Shown piece by piece: positions 1-6,311 of a stretch of DNA of 9,911 bases; the stretch's first letter is position 1; the number at the start of each line of letters is the position of its first letter. The notes under the pieces are model-generated. The model searched no databases. It was not told the DNA's origin and saw only the letters and a program-made list of their open reading frames with translations. The translations under genes and the position numbers were made by a program. Source of the stretch: Streptomyces griseus (GTDB taxonomy: Bacteria > Bacteroidota > Bacteroidia > Chitinophagales > Chitinophagaceae); NCBI GenBank assembly GCA_943323705.2, contig CALPIT020000077.1:1-9911 (forward strand). Reading direction: 5' to 3'.

Positions 1-456
1 AGCCTGTACAACCACATTGGCTCAAAAAGTGAATTACTTCAGCATATTTGTTTCAAAGTAGCAAATGATTTCATGCTTCAATTACATGAAACTGATAAAA
101 GCGAAATTTCTACAACACAAAAACTGGAAAAGCTGATTCGATTTCATATTCACATGATGATGGATGGTTATGACGAAGTTTTTGTGGCCAATCACGAATG
201 GAAACAATTAGAAGAACCTTTTTTAAGTAATTTTTTAACCCAGCGTAAATTATATGAAAGCAGAATGATTGAACTGGTGAAAAAAGGCATTCTACAAAAA
301 GAATTCAAAAATATACATCCCCATGTTGCGGTATTTACCATACTTTCAGCAGTAAGAGGATTGGAACTTTGGCAAAGACATAAAAAGAATGTCAGCATCA
401 AAGAAATAGAAACCAATATGATTAATCATTTGCTTTACGGCATTGCAAACCAATAA
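1..456 (+). CDS. TetR/AcrR-family transcriptional regulator, 5'-truncated by the window edge (probable phenylacetate-cluster repressor)
   Basis: The reading frame is open from base 1 and ends at TAA 454-456, giving 151 visible residues; roughly the first 40 residues are off-window. The first visible residues (SLYNHIGSKSELLQHI) are the end of a TetR helix-turn-helix: the recognition helix with the 'LYNH-F/I-x-SK-x-x-L' signature and the start of helix 4. The rest is a helical ligand and dimer domain with no motif that names the ligand. It lies 3 bp before paaE and a TetR-type palindrome lies ahead of paaA, so it is probably the local repressor. TetR-type PaaR proteins of other bacteria respond to phenylacetyl-CoA; applying that here is inference. 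The ATG at 73 is internal, because the HTH lies upstream of it in the same frame. Confidence 0.9.
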   Translation, partial: SLYNHIGSKSELLQHICFKVANDFMLQLHETDKSEISTTQKLEKLIRFHIHMMMDGYDEVFVANHEWKQLEEPFLSNFLTQRKLYESRMIELVKKGILQKEFKNIHPHVAVFTILSAVRGLELWQRHKKNVSIKEIETNMINHLLYGIANQ

Positions 457-459
457 AAC

Positions 460-1530
460 ATGTCTCTTCATTTTCATCCACTCACCATCAGTAACATTAT
501 CAAAGAAACACCAGATTGCATTTCTGTTTGCTTTGATATAAAAGATAATGCCAACTTCACATTTCGTGAAGGGCAGAATATCACCATCAAAAAAAACATA
601 AACGGAGAAGAGGTAAGAAGATCTTATTCCATTTGTGCAGCACCTCATGAACATCAATTGAAAATTGCCATTAAAAAAGTTGATGGTGGTTTGTTCTCTA
701 CGTTTGCTAATGAACAGTTGAAGGCAAATGACATCTTAGAGGTAATGCCTCCGAGTGGAAAATTCAATGCTCATATAAATGATAAAAACGGAAATTATCT
801 TGCAATAGCTGCAGGTAGTGGCATTACACCTGTTATTGCTATTATCAAACATACACTTCATATACAACCGCAAAGTACCTTCACTTTAGTGTATGGCAGT
901 AAAAACAGAGCCTCCATCATTTTCTTCGAAGAGCTAGAAAACCTGAAGAATAAATATATGGAGCGTTTTACACTGGTTAACATTTTAAGCAGAGAAAAAA
1001 CTGATGCATCAATTAATTACGGAAGAATTAATGAAGAAAAATTATTGCATTTAAATAAGCTTATTGACTACAAAAAGTTCAGTTCGGCTTATCTATGTGG
1101 CCCCGAGTCTATGATATTTAGTGCAGCTGATTATTTAGAAAAATCAGGAATAGCAAAAAGCAATATCCATTTTGAATTGTTTACCACACCGGGCCAAACT
1201 GCTAATACAAAAACTAAAAAAGAAATCACTGAAGATAACAGCGCTCCAAAAAGCAATGTCACCATTAAAGTTGATGGCCGTTCGTTTTCATTTGATTTGT
1301 CATTTAAAGGAAATAGTATTCTTGATGAAGCACTGAAGCAAGGAGCTGATCTGCCGTTCGCCTGCAAAGGTGGCGTATGTTGTACTTGCAGAGCGAAATT
1401 GATGGAAGGCCAGGTCAATATGGACGTTAACTATGCATTGGAACCGGAAGAAGTTGAACAAGGCTTTATACTCACTTGTCAGTCGCACCCCACAACAGAA
1501 AAGGTAGTGATTGATTTTGATGTGAAGTAG
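460..1530 (+). CDS. paaE: Phenylacetyl-CoA epoxidase reductase subunit PaaE
   Basis: This 356-residue protein, about the length of E. coli PaaE, transfers electrons from NAD(P)H to the di-iron epoxidase PaaABC. An FAD-binding ferredoxin-reductase barrel covers about residues 5-105, with RRSYS at 53-57. A nucleotide-binding domain covers about 110-240, with AAGSGITP at 117-124, YGSKNR at 145-150 and LCGPESM at 212-218. A plant-type [2Fe-2S] ferredoxin domain covers about 265-356, with ligands Cys302, Cys307, Cys310 and Cys340. The reductase-then-ferredoxin order is that of class IA-like oxygenase reductases. The start ATG follows the regulator's stop by 3 bp, so the two genes are probably co-transcribed. 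PaaE is separated from paaA by a palindromic element and a probable separate promoter. Related hydroxylase reductases share the architecture, but the adjacent paaABCD genes settle the name. Confidence 0.95.
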   Translation: MSLHFHPLTISNIIKETPDCISVCFDIKDNANFTFREGQNITIKKNINGEEVRRSYSICAAPHEHQLKIAIKKVDGGLFSTFANEQLKANDILEVMPPSGKFNAHINDKNGNYLAIAAGSGITPVIAIIKHTLHIQPQSTFTLVYGSKNRASIIFFEELENLKNKYMERFTLVNILSREKTDASINYGRINEEKLLHLNKLIDYKKFSSAYLCGPESMIFSAADYLEKSGIAKSNIHFELFTTPGQTANTKTKKEITEDNSAPKSNVTIKVDGRSFSFDLSFKGNSILDEALKQGADLPFACKGGVCCTCRAKLMEGQVNMDVNYALEPEEVEQGFILTCQSHPTTEKVVIDFDVK

Positions 1531-1531
1531 T

Positions 1532-1634
1532 TTTTTACCGCAGAGAAATGGGTGAAATGAGTTTACGCAGAGATTTTTAATTAATAGTTTACACTCAGCG
1601 TAACCTCATTCCCTCTATAACTCAGCGGTAAAAA
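1532..1634. repeat. Large imperfect inverted repeat (41-bp arms, 21-bp spacer) of the CGCAGAG repeat family
   Basis: The left arm (1532-1572) and the reverse complement of the right arm (1594-1634) match at 32 of 41 positions by eye. The outer ends read TTTTTACCGC and GCGGTAAAAA, and the spacer at 1573-1593 is AT-rich. The left arm carries CGCAGAG at 1539-1545 and again at 1566-1572. It begins 1 bp after the paaE stop. As RNA it could form a long hairpin, so it may reduce read-through from regulator-paaE into paaA, although it has no ordinary GC-stem and U-tract terminator shape. The same kind of arm recurs at 9777-9887. It resembles dispersed intergenic repeats of Bacteroidota; that is recollection, not a search. 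Confidence 0.85.
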
Positions 1635-1635
1635 C

Positions 1636-1657
1636 AAAACTAACATTTGTTAGTTTT
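1636..1657. promoter_or_regulatory. Probable TetR/PaaR operator (perfect 10-bp-arm palindrome)
   Basis: Arms AAAACTAACA (1636-1645) and TGTTAGTTTT (1648-1657) are perfect inverted repeats around TT. The core CTAACATTTGTTAG matches the form of the PaaR site I recall from Thermus thermophilus (CNAACGNNCGTTNG) except for one symmetric pair of bases. It overlaps the upstream element of the probable paaA promoter, which is where a repressor would act. A TetR-family gene lies in the same cluster. That this regulator binds here is inference. Confidence 0.65.
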
Positions 1658-1680
1658 TATGAAAATAATTTTTACCTTTA
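1647..1680 (+). promoter_or_regulatory. Probable Bacteroidota-type promoter for paaA and downstream genes
   Basis: TTG at 1647-1649 (within TTTG 1646-1649) and TACCTTTA at 1673-1680 resemble the Bacteroidota TTG / TAnnTTTG promoter pair, with one mismatch in the downstream element and a 23-bp spacer, at the long end of the accepted range. The paaA ATG is at 1698, giving a short leader. The upstream element lies inside the probable operator. No Shine-Dalgarno sequence is seen before paaA, as is common in this phylum. Confidence 0.45.
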
Positions 1681-1697
1681 CTTCCTAAATTACCATT

Positions 1698-2645
1698 ATG
1701 TCAATTCACGATTTAGAAAAAGCATTCCAAGATAAAATCGATAAAGAAATAAAAATCGAACCTAAAGACTGGATGCCAGAGGCTTACCGCAAAACAAATC
1801 TTCGCCAAATCAGTCAGCATGCACACAGTGAAATCGTAGGCATGCTACCAGAAGGCAATTGGATTTCAAGAGCGCCATCTTTAAAACGTAAAGCCATATT
1901 AATCGCAAAAGTGCAAGATGAAGCAGGTCACGGCTTGTATTTATATTCAGCTGCTGAAACATTAGGCACGAGCAGAGAACAGATGGTTGATGATTTGCTT
2001 AGTGGTAAAGCTAAATACTCTTCTATATTTAACTACCCTACTCTAACCTGGGCTGACATGGGTGCTGTGGGTTGGTTGGTTGACGGGGCTGCCATTCTTA
2101 ATCAAGTGATGTTATGCAGAACTTCTTACGGACCTTACGCAAGAGCGATGGTACGTATTTGCAAGGAAGAAAGTTTTCACCAGCGCCAAGGTTTTGAAAC
2201 ATTGTTGGTATTGAGCAAAGGAACGAAAGAACAACGTGATATGTGTCAAGAAGCAATTAACCGTTGGTGGTGGCCAAGTCTAATGATGTTTGGTCCGAAG
2301 GACAGTGAAAGCACCAACAGCGACCAAAGCATGAAATGGAAAATCAAAAGAAAAACCAATGACGAATTGCGTCAGAATTTTATAGATATGATTGCCGAAC
2401 AAATAAAATTGCTGGGCATGACGCTTCCTGATCCGGATTTGAAATGGAATGAAGACAGAAAACATTACGACTTCGGCGAAATCAATTGGGAAGAATTTTG
2501 GAATGTAGTAAAAGGTAACGGCCCGTGCAACAAACAAAGGCTCGCTGCCAGAAACAAGGCTCATAATGAAGGCGCCTGGGTTAGAGCCGCTGCTCTTGCT
2601 TACGCAGAAAAAAGAAAAAATAAATTGAACATCAAAGCTGCTTAA
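1698..2645 (+). CDS. paaA: Phenylacetyl-CoA 1,2-epoxidase catalytic subunit PaaA
   Basis: This 315-residue protein is the catalytic subunit of the bacterial multicomponent di-iron epoxidase that converts phenylacetyl-CoA to its ring-1,2-epoxide with O2. The ferritin-like four-helix di-iron ligands are visible: Glu45 (HAHSEIVG), Glu75 and His78 in the DEAGHG motif, Asp129 (WLVDG), and Glu158 and His161 in the EESFHQ motif. The order and spacing match E. coli PaaA as I recall it, offset by about three residues. The tail ends KNKLNIKAA. It is the first gene after the operator/promoter gap, with paaB 10 bp downstream. The start ATG gives an N-terminus like other PaaA proteins, with no reason to move it. 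No key residue is missing, so it should be active. Confidence 0.97.
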   Translation: MSIHDLEKAFQDKIDKEIKIEPKDWMPEAYRKTNLRQISQHAHSEIVGMLPEGNWISRAPSLKRKAILIAKVQDEAGHGLYLYSAAETLGTSREQMVDDLLSGKAKYSSIFNYPTLTWADMGAVGWLVDGAAILNQVMLCRTSYGPYARAMVRICKEESFHQRQGFETLLVLSKGTKEQRDMCQEAINRWWWPSLMMFGPKDSESTNSDQSMKWKIKRKTNDELRQNFIDMIAEQIKLLGMTLPDPDLKWNEDRKHYDFGEINWEEFWNVVKGNGPCNKQRLAARNKAHNEGAWVRAAALAYAEKRKNKLNIKAA

Positions 2646-2655
2646 ATCAAACTTT

Positions 2656-3024
2656 ATGAATACAGCAATCAATAAATATTATTACGGAGATATTCCTGAT
2701 GGCGCTGCTGACAACAACAGCGAAAAAAAACCAGCAACAACCGAAACTGCTTGGCCACTATGGGAAGTGTTTATCCGCAGCAAACAAGGTCTAGACCATA
2801 AACATGCTGGAAGTTTACATGCAGCCGATGCAGAAATGGCAATCGAAAACGCAAGGGATGTATACACTAGAAGACAAGAAGGCATCAGTCTTTGGGTTGT
2901 TGAAAGCAAATACATTCATGCCAGCAATCCTGATGACGCGGAAATGTTTTACGAACCTGCTTCGGATAAGGTGTACCGTCACCCTACGTTTTATGATTTA
3001 CCGGATGAGTTGAAGCATATGTAA
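2656..3024 (+). CDS. paaB: Phenylacetyl-CoA epoxidase subunit PaaB, with N-terminal extension
   Basis: This 122-residue small structural subunit of the epoxidase is thought to bridge PaaAC heterodimers into the larger complex. The conserved core starts at WPLWEVFIRSKQGL (residues 33-46) and continues through HAGSLHAADAEMA, ENARDVYTRR and the C-terminal KVYRHPTFYDLPDELKHM, which closely follows E. coli PaaB. E. coli PaaB (about 95 residues) begins about five residues before this core; here 32 residues precede it, about 27 more. The extra part is polar and low in complexity (DNNSEKKPATTET). No Met lies between residue 1 and the core, so the ATG at 2656 is the only usual start. It is 10 bp after paaA. 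The 136-bp gap that follows is repeat-rich. Confidence 0.95.
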   Translation: MNTAINKYYYGDIPDGAADNNSEKKPATTETAWPLWEVFIRSKQGLDHKHAGSLHAADAEMAIENARDVYTRRQEGISLWVVESKYIHASNPDDAEMFYEPASDKVYRHPTFYDLPDELKHM

Positions 3025-3036
3025 TAAAAGGTTTCT

Positions 3037-3060
3037 GGTTTAAGGGTTTAAAAGTTCAAA
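3037..3060. repeat. Period-8 degenerate tandem repeat, GGTTTAAG-like
   Basis: In the paaB-paaC gap, GGTTTAAG (3037-3044), GGTTTAAA (3045-3052) and AGTTCAAA (3053-3060) form three degenerate octamers. They are followed by AGGTTTTT (3061-3068) and preceded by GGTTTCTG (3030-3037), which is out of step by one base. The gap also holds a G-rich stretch at about 3121-3143 and runs into a second octamer tract at 3158. I see no convincing promoter or terminator in the gap. It interrupts an otherwise tightly spaced operon. Confidence 0.6.
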
Positions 3061-3157
3061 AGGTTTTTGCTGAATTGGAATTTTTTTATTGAACCATTAG
3101 CATATAAAATAAACAACATCCGCCTTTGGGGAATTAAAGGGGGCTTCTAATAATTAT

Positions 3158-3189
3158 CAAATGAACAAATCATCAAATCATCAAATTAA
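3158..3189. repeat. Octamer tandem repeat (CAAATCAT-type) spanning the paaC start codon
   Basis: Four units step by exactly 8 bp: CAAATGAA (3158), CAAATCAT (3166), CAAATCAT (3174) and CAAATTAA (3182). Two are identical and all begin with CAAAT. The paaC ATG (3161-3163) lies inside the first unit, and the remaining units encode residues 2 to about 9 (NKSSNHQI). Because 8 is not a multiple of 3, gain or loss of one unit after the ATG would shift the reading frame. Confidence 0.8.
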
Positions 3190-3910
3190 CTTCATACTCT
3201 CCCTCGCCGACTCCACCCTCATCCTAGGTCAAAGAAACGGCGAATGGTGTGCGCATGGACCGATTCTCGAACAGGATATCGCCATTACAAATATTACTCT
3301 CGATTTAATTGGTCAAGCAAGAAACTTTTATCAGTATGCTGCAACATTGATTAATCAATCTGAAAATAAAAACGAAACAGAAGATTCACTGGCATATCTG
3401 AGAACAGAAAGAGAATTTAAAAACTTACTCATTTGTGAATTGCCAAATGGCGACTGGGCTCAAACGGTATTGCGTCAGTTTTTTTTCAGTAGTTTTCAAT
3501 TACTAGCTTTCGAAGCTTTAGAAAAAAATAATGATGAACAAATAGCTGCAATCGCAACAAAATCAATCAAAGAAATCAATTACCATATCAAATGGAGCAG
3601 CGAATGGGTAATCAGATTGGGCGACGGAACCGAAGAAAGTCATAACAAAATGAAAAACGCGATTGAAGCTTTATGGAATTATACCGGCGAATTTTTTATT
3701 CCTTCAGATTATGAAGTGATTGATGTGGCTTCACTAAAAGAGAACTGGCTTAAAAGAATAAAAACTGTTTTTGAAGAAGCAACTTTGTCTCTTCCTGAAA
3801 ATACATTCATGCAAACCGGTGGAAAAAACGGAATCCATACCGAACATCTCGGTTATATTTTAGCAGAAATGCAATCCCTACAAAGAACATATCCTGGCGC
3901 TGAATGGTAA
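3161..3910 (+). CDS. paaC: Phenylacetyl-CoA epoxidase structural subunit PaaC
   Basis: This 249-residue protein is close in length to E. coli PaaC. It is a ferritin-fold paralogue of PaaA that pairs with it in the epoxidase core and lacks a working di-iron site. Diagnostic stretches are GQRNGEWCAHGP (residues 23-34), NITLDLIGQARNFYQYAA (44-61) and the C-terminal HLGYILAEMQSLQRTYPGAEW. The chosen ATG lies in an octamer repeat; the residues it adds align only loosely with other PaaC N-termini, which begin about four residues later. No other in-frame ATG, GTG or TTG lies close enough to keep the conserved start. The gene sits 136 bp after paaB and 9 bp before paaD, so it belongs to the same transcriptional run unless the gap holds an unseen promoter. 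Confidence 0.95.
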   Translation: MNKSSNHQINFILSLADSTLILGQRNGEWCAHGPILEQDIAITNITLDLIGQARNFYQYAATLINQSENKNETEDSLAYLRTEREFKNLLICELPNGDWAQTVLRQFFFSSFQLLAFEALEKNNDEQIAAIATKSIKEINYHIKWSSEWVIRLGDGTEESHNKMKNAIEALWNYTGEFFIPSDYEVIDVASLKENWLKRIKTVFEEATLSLPENTFMQTGGKNGIHTEHLGYILAEMQSLQRTYPGAEW

Positions 3911-3919
3911 TCTAATTTT

Positions 3920-4417
3920 ATGTCTGATCTGATAAAAGAACATATTTATAACATACTCGAACAGGTCAGCGATCCTGAAATTCCTGTGTTGACTATATTG
4001 GATATGGGTATTGTAAGAGATGTGATTTGTGATGATCAAAATAACATTGAGGTTATCATAACGCCCACCTACTCCGGTTGTCCCGCTATGGATGCCATTG
4101 CATTCGACATCAAAATGAAATTGATTGAAAATGGCTACACTCACGTTAAAGTAACTTATACCCTACAACCCGCATGGACAACAGATTGGTTAAGTGAGGA
4201 AGGAAAAATCAAATTGAAAGCCTATGGCATTGCGCCTCCACAAAACCTGAGCTCGAGAATTAATAAGTTGTTATTTGCTGAAGAAGAGAATATCGAATGC
4301 CCTCAATGTCATTCCACCAATACAAAGTTGTTGAGTGAGTTTGGTTCAACTGCTTGTAAAGCTTTATATCAATGTAATGATTGCAAAGAGCCTTTTGATT
4401 ATTTCAAATGCCACTAA
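3920..4417 (+). CDS. paaD: Phenylacetate-CoA epoxidase maturation protein PaaD (MIP18/DUF59 family with C-terminal zinc ribbon)
   Basis: This 165-residue protein is probably needed to assemble or maintain the iron centres of the epoxidase or its reductase, as inferred for PaaD-type DUF59 proteins. The N-terminal MIP18/DUF59 domain (about 4-85) has VSDPEIPVLTILDMGIV and the conserved Cys54 in YSGCPAMD. The C-terminal domain has Cys127 and Cys130 (CPQC) with Cys152 and Cys155 (CNDC), a likely zinc-ribbon set, plus Cys146 (FGSTACKAL) and Cys164 near the end. This two-domain form is typical of PaaD and separates it from SufT-type single-domain relatives. It starts 9 bp after paaC and ends 35 bp before the MgtC-like gene. 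Confidence 0.95.
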   Translation: MSDLIKEHIYNILEQVSDPEIPVLTILDMGIVRDVICDDQNNIEVIITPTYSGCPAMDAIAFDIKMKLIENGYTHVKVTYTLQPAWTTDWLSEEGKIKLKAYGIAPPQNLSSRINKLLFAEEENIECPQCHSTNTKLLSEFGSTACKALYQCNDCKEPFDYFKCH

Positions 4418-4452
4418 TATCCTTAACTTTAATATCGGTCAAATTATAAAGC

Positions 4453-5097
4453 ATGAATATCAGTATATATTTAGAGCAAGCTGCTCAGGTTTCAGTAGCA
4501 TTCGTAATTGGTGGCATTTTGGGACTGGAGAGAGAATTTAGAAGTAAAGCCGCAGGTTTCAGAACGATGATTTTGATTTGTGTTGGATCATGTTTGTTCA
4601 CCATTCTATCTAAAGAAGGGGCCAATTTTGGTTCCAGTGACAGAATTGCCAGCAATATTGTTACAGGTATTGGTTTTATAGGTGCCGGCGTGATATTCAA
4701 AGAAGGTATTTCAGTAAAAGGGTTGACAACAGCTGCATTGATTTGGATTACCGCCGCATTAGGTATGGCTGTGGGTTATCATGATTATCCGGTTGCTATT
4801 GTGGTCACGATAATAGTTGTCATTACGCTTTTCATTTTAGAACCTGTTCATCAATTCATACACAAATTTCACAAAGTGAAAGATTATAAAATAGTTACCG
4901 ATGGAATAGGAAATAATTTAAGACAGGACCTTGAAAGTTTTTTCAAAGTAAATGAATTGGGTTTTCGTTGTATGAAAATTGTCAAAGAAAATAATGATGC
5001 TATTTTTTTATATAGAATCAGCTCCCCCGACAGAAATTACGATTTGGTAAATCAATTTTTATTGGAACATTCGGAAGTAAAAAGTTTTGATGTTTAA
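4453..5097 (+). CDS. MgtC/SapB-family inner-membrane protein embedded in the paa operon
   Basis: This 214-residue membrane protein has the MgtC N-terminal domain: a first hydrophobic segment at about 9-24, GLEREFRSKAAGFRT (24-38, carrying the family's R-E...K...GxRT charged motif), TGIGFIGAGVIF (71-82) and VKGLTTAALIW (88-98). About five membrane segments end near residue 130. A soluble C-terminal part (about 140-214) looks like a small alpha/beta domain, perhaps ACT-like. MgtC of Salmonella modulates F-type ATP synthase and growth in low Mg2+; most family members, including this one, have no proven role. It lies between paaD (35 bp upstream) and paaG (9 bp downstream), so co-transcription with the pathway is likely. 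No metal-binding signature, riboswitch or own clear promoter is seen. The family call is firm; the function is not. Confidence 0.92.
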   Translation: MNISIYLEQAAQVSVAFVIGGILGLEREFRSKAAGFRTMILICVGSCLFTILSKEGANFGSSDRIASNIVTGIGFIGAGVIFKEGISVKGLTTAALIWITAALGMAVGYHDYPVAIVVTIIVVITLFILEPVHQFIHKFHKVKDYKIVTDGIGNNLRQDLESFFKVNELGFRCMKIVKENNDAIFLYRISSPDRNYDLVNQFLLEHSEVKSFDV

Positions 5098-5106
5098 AAT
5101 ATAATT

Positions 5107-5883
5107 ATGTCTTCTATATTATTTGAATTAAAAAACAATGTGGGTATTATCACATTAAACAGACCTGAAAAATTCAATTCCTTCAATAGAGAAATGGCGT
5201 TGCTGTTGCAACAAACCTTGGACGATTGTGAAAAAAACAACGAAGTCAGATGCCTCTACATTACCGGTAATGGCAAAGCTTTTTGTGCTGGCCAAGATTT
5301 AAGTGAAGTTATTGGCGACAACCCAGCAACCTTTGATAAAATCTTGATTGAACATTATAATCCTATTGTAACACGTATCAGAAACATAGGAAAACCTATA
5401 GTGTGCGCGGTTAATGGTGTAGCTGCCGGTGCAGGAGCCAACATCGCTTTATGTTGTGATATCGTTGTAGCTAATGAAAACGCAAGTTTCATTCAAGCAT
5501 TTTCTAAAATTGGTTTGATTCCAGATAGTGGCGGCACTTATTTTTTACCAAGATTAATCGGATTTCAAAAAGCAAGTGCATTGATGATGCTAGGCGATAA
5601 AGTAACAGCTGTTGAAGCCGAAAGAATTGGCATGATTTATAAACATTTTACTAATGATAGCTTTGCCGACGAATCATTTAAAATCGCTGAAACACTAGCA
5701 AAAATGCCAACAATGGCTTTTGCTTTTACTAAACAGGCTTTGAATCATTCTATGCAAAACAATTTTTATGATCAATTAAGTCTAGAAGATAAATTACAAA
5801 ACAAAGCAGCAGTCACTAAAGACTATCAGGAAGGCGTAAACGCTTTTTTGGAAAAAAGATTGCCAAATTTTAAAGGAGAATAA
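5107..5883 (+). CDS. paaG: 1,2-epoxyphenylacetyl-CoA isomerase PaaG (enoyl-CoA hydratase/isomerase family)
   Basis: This 258-residue crotonase-fold enzyme isomerises ring-1,2-epoxyphenylacetyl-CoA to oxepin-CoA; PaaG is also credited with a later double-bond shift. Crotonase landmarks are FNSFNREM (23-30), the oxyanion-hole stretches AFCAGQDL (58-65) and VNGVAAGAGANIAL (102-115), and GLIPDSGG (136-143), whose Asp140 is the acidic residue conserved in PaaG. Several stretches favour PaaG over the hydratase PaaF: EHYNPIVTRIRNIGKP, QAFSKIGLIPDSGGTYFLPRL and the C-terminal DYQEGVNAFLEKRLPNFKGE, all close to E. coli PaaG as I recall it. The codons for its last residues also provide the Shine-Dalgarno-like site for paaI. 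paaI starts 2 bp after its stop. Confidence 0.92.
   Translation: MSSILFELKNNVGIITLNRPEKFNSFNREMALLLQQTLDDCEKNNEVRCLYITGNGKAFCAGQDLSEVIGDNPATFDKILIEHYNPIVTRIRNIGKPIVCAVNGVAAGAGANIALCCDIVVANENASFIQAFSKIGLIPDSGGTYFLPRLIGFQKASALMMLGDKVTAVEAERIGMIYKHFTNDSFADESFKIAETLAKMPTMAFAFTKQALNHSMQNNFYDQLSLEDKLQNKAAVTKDYQEGVNAFLEKRLPNFKGE
5873..5878 (+). promoter_or_regulatory. Shine-Dalgarno-like site for paaI, inside the end of paaG
   Basis: AAGGAG lies 7 bp before the paaI ATG (5886) within the last codons of paaG. Strong SD sites are uncommon in Bacteroidota and I do not see a comparable one before the other genes here. With the 2-bp spacing it suggests translational coupling of paaG and paaI. The match could be chance, because Lys-Gly-Glu codons naturally produce it. 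Confidence 0.4.
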
Positions 5884-5885
5884 TA

Positions 5886-6311
5886 ATGAACAGCGAAAAT
5901 GATTTGAAAGCATCTCAAGTAGTTCAACACATGATGGAGCACGACTTGTTCAGTCAGTGGTTAGGAATTAAAATTATAGATATAAAAGAAGGCTATAGCA
6001 AAATCACCATGACCATCAGAAAAGAAATGATTAATGGTTTGGGCATCATTCATGGTGGTGTTGCTTTTTCAATGGCAGACAGCGCATTTGCTTTTGCTTG
6101 CAACAACAGAAATGTTTTATCTGTGGCGTTAGACACGAGTATTAATTTTTTAAAACCCGTACATGTTGATGATGTTCTAATCGCGGAAGCCAAAGAATTA
6201 CATAATGGCAAATCAACTGGATTATACCATATTACAATAACCAATCAACACAATCATGTGGTGGCAGTATTTAAAGGAACTTGCTACAGAACCAACAAAA
6301 CACTAATCTGA
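5886..6311 (+). CDS. paaI: Hydroxyphenylacetyl-CoA thioesterase PaaI (hotdog fold)
   Basis: This 141-residue protein is almost the same length as E. coli PaaI (about 140). It hydrolyses phenylacetyl-CoA-type esters and is regarded as a rescue enzyme that frees CoA when ring-hydroxylated dead-end esters build up. The hotdog 4HBT signature is clear: NGLGIIHGGVAFSMADSAFAFACN (50-73), with His56-Gly-Gly in the substrate loop, Asp65 on the central helix as the probable catalytic acid, and Asn50 at the usual position. The later VALDTSINFLKPVHVDD is the conserved strand pair. It lies 2 bp after paaG and 5 bp before the chosen start of paaY, so the three form one tight block. The exact natural substrate is inferred from the family and context. 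Confidence 0.93.
   Translation: MNSENDLKASQVVQHMMEHDLFSQWLGIKIIDIKEGYSKITMTIRKEMINGLGIIHGGVAFSMADSAFAFACNNRNVLSVALDTSINFLKPVHVDDVLIAEAKELHNGKSTGLYHITITNQHNHVVAVFKGTCYRTNKTLI

Noticed and set aside
346..657. 103-codon reverse-strand frame across the regulator and paaE
   Set aside because: It lies opposite two clear genes and has no family features; it is a shadow frame.
2280..2672. 130-codon reverse-strand frame opposite the end of paaA
   Set aside because: It lies opposite the conserved PaaA coding sequence and its Phe/Ser-rich product is typical of an antisense shadow.
4394..4431. Promoter-like TTTG (4394) and TAACTTTA (4424) before the MgtC-like gene
   Set aside because: The spacer is 26 bp, beyond the usual range, and such AT-rich matches are expected by chance. 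It is worth remembering only if RNA-seq shows a start there.
4335..4541. 68-codon + strand frame bridging paaD and the MgtC-like gene
   Set aside because: It overlaps two well-supported genes in another frame and its product has no recognisable features.
5107..5883. Assignment as PaaF (2,3-dehydroadipyl-CoA hydratase) instead of PaaG
   Set aside because: The FYNP-like HYNPIV stretch, IPDSGG with Asp in place of the hydratase Glu, and the DYQEGVNAFLEKR end fit PaaG.
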